Source of the DNA: UBA2136 sp047635695
Lineage (GTDB): Bacteria; Pseudomonadota; Alphaproteobacteria; UBA2136
Length of the DNA stretch: 64,000 bases
NCBI GenBank assembly: GCA_047635695.1
Contig: JBLILN010000008.1
Location: forward strand, 21,200 to 85,199
Reading direction: 5' to 3'
This document shows, one piece after another, positions 53,902-64,000 of this stretch (its first letter is position 1; each line of letters starts with the position of its first letter). The notes under the pieces were generated by a model. It saw only the letters and a list, made by a program, of their open reading frames with translations, did no database searches and was not told the DNA's origin. The translations under genes were made by a program, and so were the position numbers.

Positions 53902-54759
53902 TTAACGTTCTATATCATAACTTGCATTTACTTCAGCTTCATCTAAACCATATTGTTGTGCAAAGTCTTTACCCTGCCCTACCTCTAAGTTAATTTGAAT
54001 ATTGTCAGCAATTTCGCCTGTCACTTTGTCATTACTACACTCTGCCTGCGCTAATTTATACAACACATCAGCATTCAACGTATGTGCAGGGTCTAAGTTT
54101 TTCATATGATTATGCAGGTTAGAGATTTCTTCATTAGAAAGATTATGAATTAAGTTACTATCAGAAATTTCTGCACCACATTCATTGGCCGTCAACACTT
54201 CACGAATGTCTTTGTTAATAGAGTGTGCAGTCACGCCGTTTTCAGAAATTTTTTCATTCATGTCTAACCACTGTTCGCGTTTTTCATGGCGTTCAGCCTC
54301 AGCAGCAATTTCTTCAGCGCTCATTTCGACTTTGATTTCACCATTTTCATCAATAGATACCTCACCTGTACCATTATGCGTTACGGTTGACTCTGTGAGA
54401 CCATCCTTCGTCACAGTTCTAATATTCATACTGCTAGCACCCAGTTCATCAACCTGTTGGACACCATTTTGCAGTTCTGCAAAACGTGCATCATGTTCGT
54501 TTTGTGGCTCTGCATTCATCGCATTTTCAGAAGCATCTTGCTGAGATTGCTGAAAATTATCCATTTGTTGTTGTTGTTCTAATTTATACTGATCAAATAC
54601 TGACATTTTTTGATCCACTTGTGCCGTTGCCACTGTAGGTGAATCGCCACCTATTTCACGAGCTTCTTGCGCCATCGCATTACCAGCAACACCAACGAGC
54701 CCACCGTAAGCCATCATTGCACCTGCAATTTTATTGCGATATTTATCCATAAAAGACAT
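53902..54759 (-). CDS. Secreted Q-rich protein of unknown function
   Basis: The 285-residue protein has a signal-like N-terminus (IAGAMMAYGGLVGVAGNAMAQ) with probable cleavage after AMA. The mature chain is Gln- and Asp-rich, with a QQQQMDNFQQSQQ tract near residue 65, a short beta region around 110-140 and a helical acidic C-terminal half. AGGGGAA precedes the ATG. It lies alone between the 16S gene and the DUF3135 operon. No family recognised. Confidence 0.62.
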   Translation of the reverse strand: MSFMDKYRNKIAGAMMAYGGLVGVAGNAMAQEAREIGGDSPTVATAQVDQKMSVFDQYKLEQQQQMDNFQQSQQDASENAMNAEPQNEHDARFAELQNGVQQVDELGASSMNIRTVTKDGLTESTVTHNGTGEVSIDENGEIKVEMSAEEIAAEAERHEKREQWLDMNEKISENGVTAHSINKDIREVLTANECGAEISDSNLIHNLSNEEISNLHNHMKNLDPAHTLNADVLYKLAQAECSNDKVTGEIADNIQINLEVGQGKDFAQQYGLDEAEVNASYDIER

Positions 54760-54904
54760 AGAGTTCCCCTTATTTAATAAAATTTAATTATTAATATACA
54801 TAAATGTACGTATATTTATGAGGAACCACACAAGAATAGAGATGGCATAACTGACATATAACTGACGCATACAGGGGTTTTATAAAACTTTATACTTCAA
54901 ACGC

Positions 54905-54928
54905 AAAAAGCACCCGAAGGTGCTTTTT
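54905..54928 (-). terminator. Intrinsic terminator of the 16S transcript
   Basis: AAAAAGCACC-CGAA-GGTGCTTTTT, 58 bases beyond the 16S 3' end. It shows the rRNA transcript ends without 23S or tRNA genes. Confidence 0.92.
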
Positions 54929-54931
54929 AAT

Positions 54932-54976
54932 GTTCTTTGAAATTTGAAATCAGACTTATTTGTGAGGTGCGGATAA
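54932..54976 (-). other. 16S trailer half of the processing stem
   Basis: This segment is complementary over about 30 bases to the 16S leader at 56629-56658 (TGAGGTGCGGAT here against TGAGGTTCGGAT there, and GAAATCAG in both). Together they enclose the 16S sequence in a long duplex of the kind cut by RNase III. Confidence 0.85.
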
Positions 54977-54985
54977 GTATCCTTA

Positions 54986-56480
<1,495 letters not shown>

Positions 56481-56628
56481 ATGTTCTTAACATCAAGTGT
56501 TAAGTTCGTCCCTGAACTCTTTTTACTTTATAGTATTTATGGTCAATTTACTCAAAAAAATTAACGAGTAATTTTTTTGGTATTTGCCAAGTTCAGAAAC
56601 GTCATAATATTATATATTTTCTAGACAT

Positions 56629-56678
56629 CATCCGAACCTCACAAATAGTTCTGATTTCATATTCAATTTTCAAAGAGC
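56629..56678 (-). promoter_or_regulatory. 16S leader with boxA and processing stem
   Basis: GCTCTTTGAAAA (56667-56678) resembles the rRNA boxA antitermination site (E. coli TGCTCTTTAACA). Directly downstream, 56629-56658 pairs with the trailer at 54945-54974. The complementarity even extends into the boxA segment. Confidence 0.8.
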
Positions 56679-56763
56679 TTGTTAATCCGTCTCACCACTT
56701 AACTTAACTTCTGGCTAGGCCGTCCGTCTTGTTGTTGGTGTGTAGTGCGTTTCAACAAGGCGG

Positions 56764-56792
56764 AATATAGTCCGAACGCCCCATGGTGTCAA
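56764..56792 (-). promoter_or_regulatory. Consensus promoter of the 16S gene
   Basis: On the minus strand TTGACA, a 17-base spacer and TATATT, with an A-rich upstream element behind it. It is the strongest promoter match in the window and lies about 285 bases ahead of the 16S 5' end. Confidence 0.88.
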
Positions 56793-57257
56793 CAACCTTT
56801 TTGCACTTTTTTTACTTTTTTTTCATTTTTATTCGTTGAATGCCATTAATGCCTTATAAAACATAGGTTTTTATGTTTCATTTATTTTAAATAAAATATC
56901 AAAGAAAATGAATATATGGCATTTCCTTCATAAAATTCACTAAAAACAATCTAAAATAGATAAAATTAAATTCTATTTTTTATCTAAAAATGTCGTTTTT
57001 TATGAATAATGGGTAAAAATAAGTGTGATTTTAATAAAAACTTTCTATTTTTAACTTTAAGAACGACATTATTTTCTTCAAAACGGTCTTTTTATAGAAG
57101 CTTTGTTCTATATAAGGAAAATATTTCATGCTTTGTAGCCGTGAAAGGGGACAATAAAGGCGTATTAATAAGAAGATTAAATATAGAGGCTATACAATAT
57201 ATATGGAGAAGTACTATATATAGGGGAAATTTCAGTCAAATAAACTTGAGTATTTAT
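56793..57257. other. AT-rich spacer, no convincing gene
   Basis: The stretch upstream of the 16S promoter is strongly AT-rich. An open frame at 57009-57329 overlaps the end of the ELM1 gene, lacks a ribosome site and reads like translated AT-rich DNA, so it is not called. Confidence 0.55.
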
Positions 57258-58310
57258 TTAGGAAGAAACATTAATCCGCTTTATGAGGTGACTTTTGATA
57301 AAGCCAGCTACTTTAGCTGTATCATTTAATGGGTGTACAGGTGGCTTCGCACTTTTATCGTTAAGGCTATATATGTATCCTTGGTCTTTAAGCACCTTAT
57401 AGAAGCGATTAAATTTACCCATAGACTTATCTTGTAAATCGTCACCTAAGCCATGTAGATAAACTGTCTTACCCGTAGAACATGCCTCCGACACCATAGA
57501 AACACTATCGCAGGTCACCACAATGCGGTCAGCACAGGCAAGGAAGCCAAAGTAAGGGTTCTCCCCCTCACCGTCAAAGAAGTATGTATTCTCACTTTTA
57601 AAAGCAGCCCGTAAAATAGCCGTTTGTTTTTCACCCGTGCGGCGTGAGGTTGTCACCATCAGACTATAACCATTGTCTTTAGCAAAGCTTTTAACCTGCA
57701 TGGCGAGCTCTGCCGCTTGTTTTTCATTAAAACGATAGCGCTTATTACTGCCGCCTACTAAAACGGCCAATTTCTTTTCACCGAGATGTTGGAACGTTTT
57801 GCTCCATTTTAATTTGCCTTCTTTTAATTTAAGCGGTGTGATCAGGTTTGGCGCGCCTATAGTCACTACAGTTTGCTCACTCTGTGGTTGATTTTCATGA
57901 ACAGGAGAAGCCACCACGTCGAAGAAGTTTAAGTTTTCACTATTAAAGGCATGGTCCAAAAAACCACCTGGCTTAAATTTTAAGCCAAACCGGTTTAAAG
58001 GTGCCATCATTTGAACTGTCACCGTACTGGGGTTCTGCATTTTTATCCATTTAGATACTGGAACCGTTAAGTTACCCGTGGCAATAACCACATCAGGCCA
58101 TGGGGCGCTAGGTAAGTTGCTTACTTTAAAGGGCGGCCAGAAAAAAGAGAAGAAAGAACCGCACTTGCGCTTTTCAAGCTTGATCACTTTTATTTGCTTC
58201 GGTGAAACGCATAAAGCTTCAGCCACACCGACACTTTGATTCTGGTGACCAGCCTTGCCGTCACTTAAAACCCATATTTTCATATTTTCAAAGAAAAGTG
58301 GTGCCTGCAT
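57258..58310 (-). CDS. ELM1-family GT-B-fold protein
   Basis: The 350-residue protein matches the ELM1 family (named for the plant mitochondrial fission factor) common in alphaproteobacteria: KIWVLSDGKAGHQNQSVGVAEAL at the N-terminus, VTVQMMAPLN in the middle, LAVLVGGSNKRYRF and VTCDSVSMVSEACSTGKTVY in the C-terminal half. The fold resembles GT-B glycosyltransferases; bacterial function is unclear. The ATG at 58310 has AAGG seven bases upstream. Confidence 0.9.
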   Translation of the reverse strand: MQAPLFFENMKIWVLSDGKAGHQNQSVGVAEALCVSPKQIKVIKLEKRKCGSFFSFFWPPFKVSNLPSAPWPDVVIATGNLTVPVSKWIKMQNPSTVTVQMMAPLNRFGLKFKPGGFLDHAFNSENLNFFDVVASPVHENQPQSEQTVVTIGAPNLITPLKLKEGKLKWSKTFQHLGEKKLAVLVGGSNKRYRFNEKQAAELAMQVKSFAKDNGYSLMVTTSRRTGEKQTAILRAAFKSENTYFFDGEGENPYFGFLACADRIVVTCDSVSMVSEACSTGKTVYLHGLGDDLQDKSMGKFNRFYKVLKDQGYIYSLNDKSAKPPVHPLNDTAKVAGFIKSHLIKRINVSS

Positions 58311-58357
58311 AATGTGCCTTTGTTTGCTTTATTTAAAAAATCATCATAATGCAAAAC

Positions 58358-58387
58358 AAAAAAAAGAGCCACCATAGAAGGTGACTC
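58358..58387 (-). terminator. Intrinsic terminator of the gene at 58407
   Basis: GAGTCACC-TTCTAT-GGTGGCTC with a minus-strand run of Ts. TAAGCGAG lies upstream of the stem. Confidence 0.87.
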
Positions 58388-58406
58388 AGTGCTCGCTTAA
58401 AAATTT

Positions 58407-58673
58407 TTATGCTTTAAAAGACTTTTGAAAAGCCATAATAAACCAAATAACAGCAAATACACCAAATGGTACACTAGCTAAAAACAATGAAATTGCTATT
58501 TTTACATCTATAGCAGGCAATTCATGATCTGTAACAGTTAATCCGCCTGTCATAAAAAATGAACAGCCAACAAGTGCTAATATGCCAAAAACAAGAACAC
58601 AAAGCATAGAACGTCCCATAAGACGGTTGTACTTTTCTTGAATATTTGAGTTTGATATTGCTTGAGTAGTCAT
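58407..58673 (-). CDS. Small membrane protein
   Basis: The 88-residue protein has a polar N-terminus and two membrane segments (about 24-43 and 58-79). GSFFMTGG-like sequence lies between them. No family recognised. The ATG at 58673 follows TTGGAAAA. It has its own terminator. Confidence 0.58.
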   Translation of the reverse strand: MTTQAISNSNIQEKYNRLMGRSMLCVLVFGILALVGCSFFMTGGLTVTDHELPAIDVKIAISLFLASVPFGVFAVIWFIMAFQKSFKA

Positions 58674-58817
58674 AATGTTTTCCAAAGTAGTGTCAAAGAA
58701 AACCGATCATCAGGATGTAAGAACTTAAAATAAGATCTTTTTGATAAACGGTAAGGTAGATTTTAGTCTCTATTCTTTTATGTTGTCGTACCTTAGTTTT
58801 AAGAAAAAATAACTGAC

Positions 58818-58847
58818 AAAAAAAGAACCGCCTATAAAAGACGGTTC
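58818..58847 (-). terminator. Intrinsic terminator of the gene at 58874
   Basis: GAACCGTC and GGCGGTTC stem with a minus-strand T run. TTATCGATA lies upstream. Confidence 0.85.
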
Positions 58848-58873
58848 AATATTATTAAAAATATCGATAAACC

Positions 58874-59857
58874 TTAAGAGCTTTCGCTATTTTCTAGACG
58901 CTCGGCTTTATTTTTATAATGTAACAAGTATAAGGCTAAAGCACCTAACACGGCAATAAACAGCAAAGTACCAACGCTCATAACAATTACATCAAGAATA
59001 AAAACAATAAAACTACCGATGGCAATTGCTGTTGCAGGCCATAAAACAGACTTTCTGCCAAATAAGTTACCCAAGAACATAAAGCCGAGAGAAAGTATAA
59101 AGGCAATACTAGCTGCCACAGCTTCACTTTGGTATGAAGCAGACAATAATTCGGTCGCTATAACAATAAAAGCAACAACCGAAGGAACGTACGTTAGTAC
59201 CATCCAAGAATTATAGCCACGCATTTTTTCTATAAAGAAACTCGCAAGTAATAAAGAAGCTGCGATAGCCAGCGTCACAAAATCACGAGACACTTCAAAT
59301 ACACCGTGGAGATGTGAATCCCCGCCAAATGTTATCGTCGCCAAAACAGCCGCAAATATAAGGCCGATAGGCAATAACATTTGAATATCTTTATAACCAT
59401 ACCCCGCTATTAAGTATTGTATAGCCATAATAGCCAGCGAGGCCTGTATGAGCCTTATCATGTTTTCAGCCATGTATTGGTCACCAAAATAATGATAAAA
59501 CGTAACACCAGCACCCAAGGGTTCTAAAAATACAGGTATAAGAAGCAATGAAACGATCAACGCTTTAGAATCTTTATATCCTTCACCACGAGCAAAAAAC
59601 ATCGCAACTGTAAAAGAAGAAAGCCCTGCACCAAGGGTGATAATGATTTGTTGAACTTGGGACATGTCGTCCCAAAACTGTGAAGCCGCTAAGGTTAAAC
59701 CACCTACTAAAAATAAGCCGGCAACAAAAGCAAGAATTTGCATCCATACAGATGTGGATGCTTGGTTAAAAATAGACATCACATCATTTTTTGAAATGTT
59801 ATTTTCATCGATGATGCTTTTTATTTCTGCCAAAGCAGTGTTTTTGTTTGAAGACAT
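58874..59857 (-). CDS. Polytopic membrane protein of unknown function
   Basis: The 327-residue protein has a cytoplasmic N-terminus (about 35 residues) and nine to ten membrane segments, an arrangement seen in DUF2157/DUF4401-type proteins, to which it may be related. GGGAGAGG precedes the ATG at 59857. Function unknown. Confidence 0.65.
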   Translation of the reverse strand: MSSNKNTALAEIKSIIDENNISKNDVMSIFNQASTSVWMQILAFVAGLFLVGGLTLAASQFWDDMSQVQQIIITLGAGLSSFTVAMFFARGEGYKDSKALIVSLLLIPVFLEPLGAGVTFYHYFGDQYMAENMIRLIQASLAIMAIQYLIAGYGYKDIQMLLPIGLIFAAVLATITFGGDSHLHGVFEVSRDFVTLAIAASLLLASFFIEKMRGYNSWMVLTYVPSVVAFIVIATELLSASYQSEAVAASIAFILSLGFMFLGNLFGRKSVLWPATAIAIGSFIVFILDVIVMSVGTLLFIAVLGALALYLLHYKNKAERLENSESS

Positions 59858-59950
59858 ACGCCTCTCCCATAATAAAAAATAAAAGATGATTCTTTTGAAC
59901 AAAAGAAGTGATAACACACCAATTCGACTCATTGCAAGCAATAAGCAATG

Positions 59951-59972
59951 CCTAAGGGTTATACCCTTAGCA
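59951..59972 (-). terminator. Hairpin downstream of the GST gene
   Basis: CTAAGGGT-TAT-ACCCTTAG (59952-59970) lies just past the stop of the gene at 59978. It lacks a strong T run and may be a weak terminator. Confidence 0.5.
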
Positions 59973-59977
59973 TGATG

Positions 59978-60619
59978 TTATGAGGCAAGCAGCCACTCGG
60001 CTCTGCTGTGATTTTCTTTCCAAACAGGGTGTTTCGTCATTATATCATTCAATAATCCAGATGATTTAAACTGGTTGAACCATATTTGTGTTTTTGAGAA
60101 CGGCAACGCCTGCCACCAAACTTCGTCTAATAGAGCCACTTTATAGACAAGCGGTAATATAGCAGCGTCCTTCAGCGTAAAACGTTTACTTTCATCTAAA
60201 TAACCATCATTTTTATATAAAGCCGTTTCTAATATACTTAAAAACAGTTCAAAATTTGTTTGCCATGACTCACCGGGGTAACCTTCAGGATGCTTATAGC
60301 GACGAAAAGTGTCCATAAATACATTGTCAGCTCGCTCTACCAGTGGTAAAGCCTCTGTACATTTCAGCCAATTATGGGGGTCATTTATACTTAACGCATA
60401 ACGCATAATATCGATACTTTCATCAATGATCAGCCCATTAGATAATTCTAAAATGGGTACCGTCGCTTTTTTTGAAAGTAACAAAAATGTATGAGGCTTA
60501 TGTTTTAAATTAATCTCTCTTATCTCACATTGGATATCAGAAATAACCAATGCCATGCGCGCACGCATAGCAAAGGGGCATTCATTATAACTATAAAGTG
60601 TTGGCGGCTTATTATTCAT
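59978..60619 (-). CDS. Glutathione S-transferase family protein
   Basis: The 213-residue protein has an N-terminal thioredoxin-like domain with CPFAMRAR (residues 14-21), a glutaredoxin-like single-cysteine start, VPILELSNG and DESIDIMRY, then an all-helical C-terminal domain. It likely binds glutathione; substrate unknown. GAGGTTGT precedes the ATG. Confidence 0.85.
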   Translation of the reverse strand: MNNKPPTLYSYNECPFAMRARMALVISDIQCEIREINLKHKPHTFLLLSKKATVPILELSNGLIIDESIDIMRYALSINDPHNWLKCTEALPLVERADNVFMDTFRRYKHPEGYPGESWQTNFELFLSILETALYKNDGYLDESKRFTLKDAAILPLVYKVALLDEVWWQALPFSKTQIWFNQFKSSGLLNDIMTKHPVWKENHSRAEWLLAS

Positions 60620-60745
60620 ATTTACAACCTCTATTTTTATTCATCACATATATATTATTGTAAAAGAATTTTAAATACCCATTACCCTGAAGTGGGTTTT
60701 ATACAGCTCATGAATTGGTATATGAAAGAGATAAAGAGGTAATGA

Positions 60746-60778
60746 CCAAAAAAAATAGACACCCAAGGGTGCCTATTT
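60746..60778 (-). terminator. Intrinsic terminator of the isochorismatase-like gene
   Basis: AAATAGGCACCC and GGGTGTCTATTT with a two-base loop and a minus-strand T run. Confidence 0.88.
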
Positions 60779-60866
60779 AAAGTATATGCGTTTATTCAAA
60801 ACTCTTTCTCAAAGGTGTCGTGCACACAAGGTGCATAACAAAGGCAGAGAAGAATTTAATATTTTG

Positions 60867-61487
60867 CTAAACGCCGTATTTATGACGATCGTCTGCAGTG
60901 TGGTCTGCAATACGCATAGCAACTTCATTAAAGTCTTTAACTTCAGCAACACCTTCAATAAAGCGTAAGCCTAGGTTATGAGTATCTTCACTTACATCAA
61001 TACAACCATCTTTTAAGACAACAACTTTAAAGTCATGGTCATGCGCTTCAATCGCACATTGTGCAACACTACGCATTGTAGAAAGGCCAACAATGTAAAG
61101 TTCTGTTATATTATTAGAACGCAATACAATTTCAAGCCTTGTACGAGAAAATGGGCCAAAGCGGTGTTTGTTAATAACAGGCTCGTCTAATTTTGGTGCA
61201 ACGGCTGGTACAAATTCAGTACCCCAGTCACCTAATTTAAGGGCGCCTAAGTCTTTAACTTTTTTAAAGTAAGGGGAAACTTCATCTAGCTCGTGATAAT
61301 TTTCACCCGTAAAACAAGTTCTTGTGTGAACAACTAGGCCACCTTGCTCACGTACATGCTCTTGAATACGTGCGACACGTTGAAGAACGTCATTCTTTTG
61401 TTCAAATTCAACTAATCCTTCAGAAAGCTTACCTTCTGCAGAAAGGCAGTCATTAATAAGGTCTATACAAAGTAGTGCAACTGTCAT
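60867..61487 (-). CDS. Isochorismatase-like hydrolase with Ser replacing the catalytic Cys
   Basis: The 206-residue protein has the isochorismatase/nicotinamidase fold: LLCIDLIND with catalytic D9, NKHRFGPF with K107, and GLSTMRSVAQ, where family members have a nucleophilic Cys at the position of S140. The nearby C144 is not aligned with the usual nucleophile. Isochorismatases proper lack Cys dependence, so activity is possible but cannot be assumed. GGTGAA precedes the ATG. Confidence 0.85.
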   Translation of the reverse strand: MTVALLCIDLINDCLSAEGKLSEGLVEFEQKNDVLQRVARIQEHVREQGGLVVHTRTCFTGENYHELDEVSPYFKKVKDLGALKLGDWGTEFVPAVAPKLDEPVINKHRFGPFSRTRLEIVLRSNNITELYIVGLSTMRSVAQCAIEAHDHDFKVVVLKDGCIDVSEDTHNLGLRFIEGVAEVKDFNEVAMRIADHTADDRHKYGV

Positions 61488-61737
61488 TTTTTCACCTATA
61501 ATCTTATTTATTGCTCGGAACAGAGGGTTTTATGAACTAATTCTATCATAATGGAAAGAAAAAAATACAGCTATATTGAAAAAAGGTGCATATAGCTAAA
61601 AATGCTTGACCGAATGCGTGAACAGGCGTAAAAGCCCCATCTGTATGAAATGTTATTTTCCTCTATATAATAGAGAGTAAACATAACAAGGCATGCTAAA
61701 TATTTATAAGCAATTTTAACAATTTAAGTGAGTAATC

Positions 61738-63075
61738 ATGAGTGTAGAAGCAGTTGCAGACCACGCCACCATTAGTTCTTTCCAGTACTGGACAGCCCTT
61801 GTTCTTTTCCTAGCCACTTACGGCATCGTATTAACAGAACGCATTAACCGTGCAATCGTCGCAGTTTTAGGCGCATCCCTCATGGTTCTTTTAGGCGTAT
61901 TAACACAAGACCTTGCCTTAAAAGGCGTTGACTTTAACACCATCGGTCTCTTATTAGGTATGATGATTATTGTCGTTATCACTAAAGAATCTGGTGTTTT
62001 TCAATATGTGGCGATCAAATCTGCCAAGGTTGTACATGCCAATCCTATTGGTGTTTTAGCCGTCTTTTCCATTGTAACCGCTGTCTTTTCAGCCTTACTT
62101 GATAACGTAACCACTGTCTTACTTATTACACCTGTTATTCTATTAATCACGCGTGAACTTGGTGTTAAACCTTACCCTTACCTGTTCAGCAGTATTTTAG
62201 CCTCTAACATTGGTGGTAGTGCCACACTTATTGGTGACCCACCTAACATTATGATTGGCTCAGCCGCCAACCTAAGCTTTAACGCATTTGTTTATAACCT
62301 CACACCTTTGGCTATCATTGTTATGGTCCTCACCATGGTTCCATTACTTTTAATCTGGCGCAAAGAGCTTGTGGCCAGTGACCATAACAAAGAACGTATT
62401 ATGAAGCTGAATGAAAAGGAAGCTATTAAGGACCCATTACTTCTTAAAAAAGCGATATTTACACTACTCCTCGTTATCCTAGGCTTCACTGTTGGTCATG
62501 GTTACCACATCCAACCTGCCACATCTGCTATGTTTGGTGCAGCACTCCTTTTACTACTCAACAACTTCGGCCACAACCACGACGACCAAGAAAAACGTGT
62601 ACATGCTTCCATTGCTGAAGCGGAATGGGTAACACTGTTCTTCTTTGGTGGTTTATTCGTAGTTGTTTACGGCCTTGAACATGTTGGTGTTATTAACCAA
62701 CTTGCAGACATGATGCTTGAATTTACAGCTGGTGATTTTGAAACAACTGTCTTCACAGTGCTTTGGGGCTCTGCCATTATATCTGCCCTTGTGGATAACA
62801 TTCCATTCGTTGCAACAATGATCCCAATGATTGAAAACATGAGCAGCACATTCAATACCGAGCAAATTGGTATCCTTTGGTGGGCCCTTGCTATCGGTGC
62901 ATGTTTAGGTGGTAACGGTTCACTTATTGGTGCCAGTGCCAACCTTGTTGTTGCAGGCTTTGCCTCACGCGCAGGGCACAGCATTAGCTTCTTGAAGTTT
63001 ATGAAGCTTGCCTTCCCGCTGATGCTTGCAAGTATTGCTATCGCCCATGTTTATATACAATGGCGCTACCTATAG
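61738..63075 (+). CDS. ArsB/NhaD superfamily transporter
   Basis: The 445-residue protein has about twelve membrane segments and the ion-transporter repeats: GLLLGMMIIV, DNVTTVLLITPV, GGSATLIGDPPNIM in the first half and DNIPFVATMIP and GGNGSLIGASANLV in the second. It belongs to the NhaD/ArsB/P-protein group, which move Na+, H+ or anions. The substrate is not evident. GTGAG precedes the ATG; TATAAT at 61666-61671 may be its -10 element. Confidence 0.88.
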   Translation: MSVEAVADHATISSFQYWTALVLFLATYGIVLTERINRAIVAVLGASLMVLLGVLTQDLALKGVDFNTIGLLLGMMIIVVITKESGVFQYVAIKSAKVVHANPIGVLAVFSIVTAVFSALLDNVTTVLLITPVILLITRELGVKPYPYLFSSILASNIGGSATLIGDPPNIMIGSAANLSFNAFVYNLTPLAIIVMVLTMVPLLLIWRKELVASDHNKERIMKLNEKEAIKDPLLLKKAIFTLLLVILGFTVGHGYHIQPATSAMFGAALLLLLNNFGHNHDDQEKRVHASIAEAEWVTLFFFGGLFVVVYGLEHVGVINQLADMMLEFTAGDFETTVFTVLWGSAIISALVDNIPFVATMIPMIENMSSTFNTEQIGILWWALAIGACLGGNGSLIGASANLVVAGFASRAGHSISFLKFMKLAFPLMLASIAIAHVYIQWRYL

Positions 63076-63091
63076 GCACTTGCCTTTTAAA

Positions 63092-63129
63092 CCAAAAAGC
63101 GTCGTACTTTTATAGTGCGGCGTTTTTTA
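63092..63129 (+). terminator. Intrinsic terminator of the ArsB/NhaD gene
   Basis: AAAAAGCGTCGTACT pairs with AGTGCGGCGTTTTTT using three G-T pairs, with a five-base loop. Confidence 0.82.
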
Positions 63130-63159
63130 GTTTAGTAGATATAATTCATATTCAGGCAT

Positions 63160-63190
63160 AAAAAAAACCTCCTAAAGGAGGTTTTTTTCG
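63160..63190 (-). terminator. Intrinsic terminator of the gene at 63194
   Basis: AAACCTCCT and AGGAGGTTT with a minus-strand T run. ATAGCGAAA precedes the stem. Confidence 0.92.
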
Positions 63191-63193
63191 CTA

Positions 63194-63952
63194 TTAAACC
63201 CTAAGGCCAAATAATAAAATAATACGAGCGTCAGAGCTCTTATCATTCACTGGCAACTTATGCACGGCTGAAACTTCACCATCATCCCTCACCCCTCCTT
63301 TATGAAGGTTTACGCCTTGGTTTTTAAGTTGATACAGACTATATCTTCCATCAATCTTATAAATGCAATTTTTAGTGGATAAAGGCAGCGCGTTATCATA
63401 ATCTTTATTTTCGCGTGATGTCTTCTTTGGAGCATATAGAGTGCCTCCACCAACATAATTCTTAATTCCAGCATAAGAATTAACATCATTATGCCAATAT
63501 TGACCATGAGAATGCATCTCTAAGTTTTTACTATTGGTCGTAAATACAGCAAAGGAACTTTTATTGCCAAACAACTTCAAGTAACGTTGCATTTCAACTA
63601 AAAGCCAACGCGCAAAGCGCATAGCAAGCACCTTACTAATATTCAACTGTGCAGTTAAAAAATGACGAATATTACTACACCATTTATGCTCATCAACATA
63701 TTTATCATTTTCTTGAAAGTTAAAAACATTGCCATTAGCGTATTCTGCCCCCCAATAGTCTATTTTAAATTTAAATTGAACATTCAATTCAGCTAATTGG
63801 TTCATAACAGCCTGCATATCCGCAGGCACATCGTCATATTCAGGCAGGAAAGCCACTTCAAGTTCAGGGTTATCAATATGCGCTTGCATTAAGCCAGAAC
63901 GACTATTCACCACAACAGCGTACGGGTCATTTACTGGTAAACAAGTATTCAC
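63194..63952 (-). CDS. Protein of unknown function, possible cupin/dioxygenase-like fold
   Basis: The 252-residue protein has QYWHNDVNSYAG (an HxD-like pair near residue 154), GGGTLYAPKKT and, later, AVHKLPVNDKSSDARIILLF with His and Arg. This spacing resembles 2-oxoglutarate/iron oxygenases or DUF1826, without a confident match. The start is GTG at 63952 with AAGGA six bases upstream. Right-edge bases 63953-64000 hold nothing else. Confidence 0.55.
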   Translation of the reverse strand: MNTCLPVNDPYAVVVNSRSGLMQAHIDNPELEVAFLPEYDDVPADMQAVMNQLAELNVQFKFKIDYWGAEYANGNVFNFQENDKYVDEHKWCSNIRHFLTAQLNISKVLAMRFARWLLVEMQRYLKLFGNKSSFAVFTTNSKNLEMHSHGQYWHNDVNSYAGIKNYVGGGTLYAPKKTSRENKDYDNALPLSTKNCIYKIDGRYSLYQLKNQGVNLHKGGVRDDGEVSAVHKLPVNDKSSDARIILLFGLRV

Positions 63953-64000
63953 AAGGGTTCCTTAGCACCTAGAATAGGTACAAGTTAAAAAAAGAATAAG

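Noticed and set aside
57009..57329. 106-codon plus-strand open frame upstream of the 16S promoter
   Set aside because: AT-rich translation, no ribosome site, overlaps the 3' end of the ELM1 gene and resembles no protein.
60741..60779. 12-codon plus-strand ORF with GAGGT before the ATG
   Set aside because: It lies wholly inside the minus-strand terminator at 60746-60778.
61569..61597. AGCTATAT...ATATAGCT inverted repeat
   Set aside because: AT-rich eight-base arms in AT-rich DNA are expected by chance; no link to a promoter is evident.

Overview
The window reads as a chromosomal stretch of a low-GC alphaproteobacterium. The evidence is a bacterial 16S rRNA gene with alphaproteobacterial character, an ELM1-family protein, a plsY-like/dprA pair, a ZapE/AFG1-type ATPase, GatCAB, the HNH protein typical of alphaproteobacteria, and consistently AT-rich intergenic DNA. 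I could not place it to order. The 16S gene stands alone, without 23S or tRNA genes behind it, which is a known hallmark of Rickettsiales but is not exclusive to them. No phage, insertion sequence, CRISPR array or tRNA gene was recognised.

Layout. 0.4-5.2 kb: a large RTX-repeat protein, an oppositely oriented membrane/GGDEF fusion, a two-copy direct repeat and a small coiled-coil membrane protein. 5.3-10.8 kb (minus strand): an unknown protein, zapE, two GNAT acetyltransferases, a DUF924 protein and lepA. 10.9-12.9 kb: an M17 aminopeptidase-like gene and an orphan small gene. 13-19.4 kb: pheS and pheT (separated by a 47-residue lipoprotein gene not previously delimited), a CYTH protein, a tandem pair of paralogous small proteins, and rpmI-rplT. 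19.7-23.2 kb: small proteins of unknown function, each with a good ribosome binding site and usually its own terminator, plus accD. 23.4-31.7 kb: ppa, a permease, an M24 peptidase, a frameshifted dprA, a PlsY-like protein without the catalytic motif, unknown proteins and ruvX. 31.8-42.2 kb: gatC-gatA-inositol monophosphatase-like-gatB, tldD-pmbA, a MaoC-like gene and ftsH. 42.3-46.9 kb: a hydrolase, a structured RNA in front of idi, a lone DppC-type permease, a decayed gene with in-frame stops, and an HNH nuclease. 47-54.8 kb: uvrD/pcrA, a single-chain glycyl-tRNA synthetase, a cluster of three small genes including two DUF3135-like paralogs, and a secreted Q-rich protein. 55-56.8 kb: the standalone 16S gene with a clear promoter, boxA and processing stem. 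57.3-64 kb: ELM1, membrane proteins, a GST, an isochorismatase-like protein, an ArsB/NhaD-type transporter and an unknown protein.

Most of the recognised genes are housekeeping: translation (lepA, pheST, rpmI-rplT, gatCAB, glyQS, 16S), fatty-acid synthesis (accD), pyrophosphate hydrolysis (ppa) and proteolysis or repair. The accessory content is mainly small orphan proteins. Three window-wide patterns deserve attention. First, a short TCGA/GCGA-containing motif recurs immediately upstream of many intrinsic terminator stems on both strands. Second, in about ten genes the bases between the Shine-Dalgarno sequence and the start codon are complementary to the first codons, so the AUG sits in a small hairpin. 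Third, two long nested hairpins share a core. I infer these as candidate undescribed RNA-level features; none can be proven from sequence alone.
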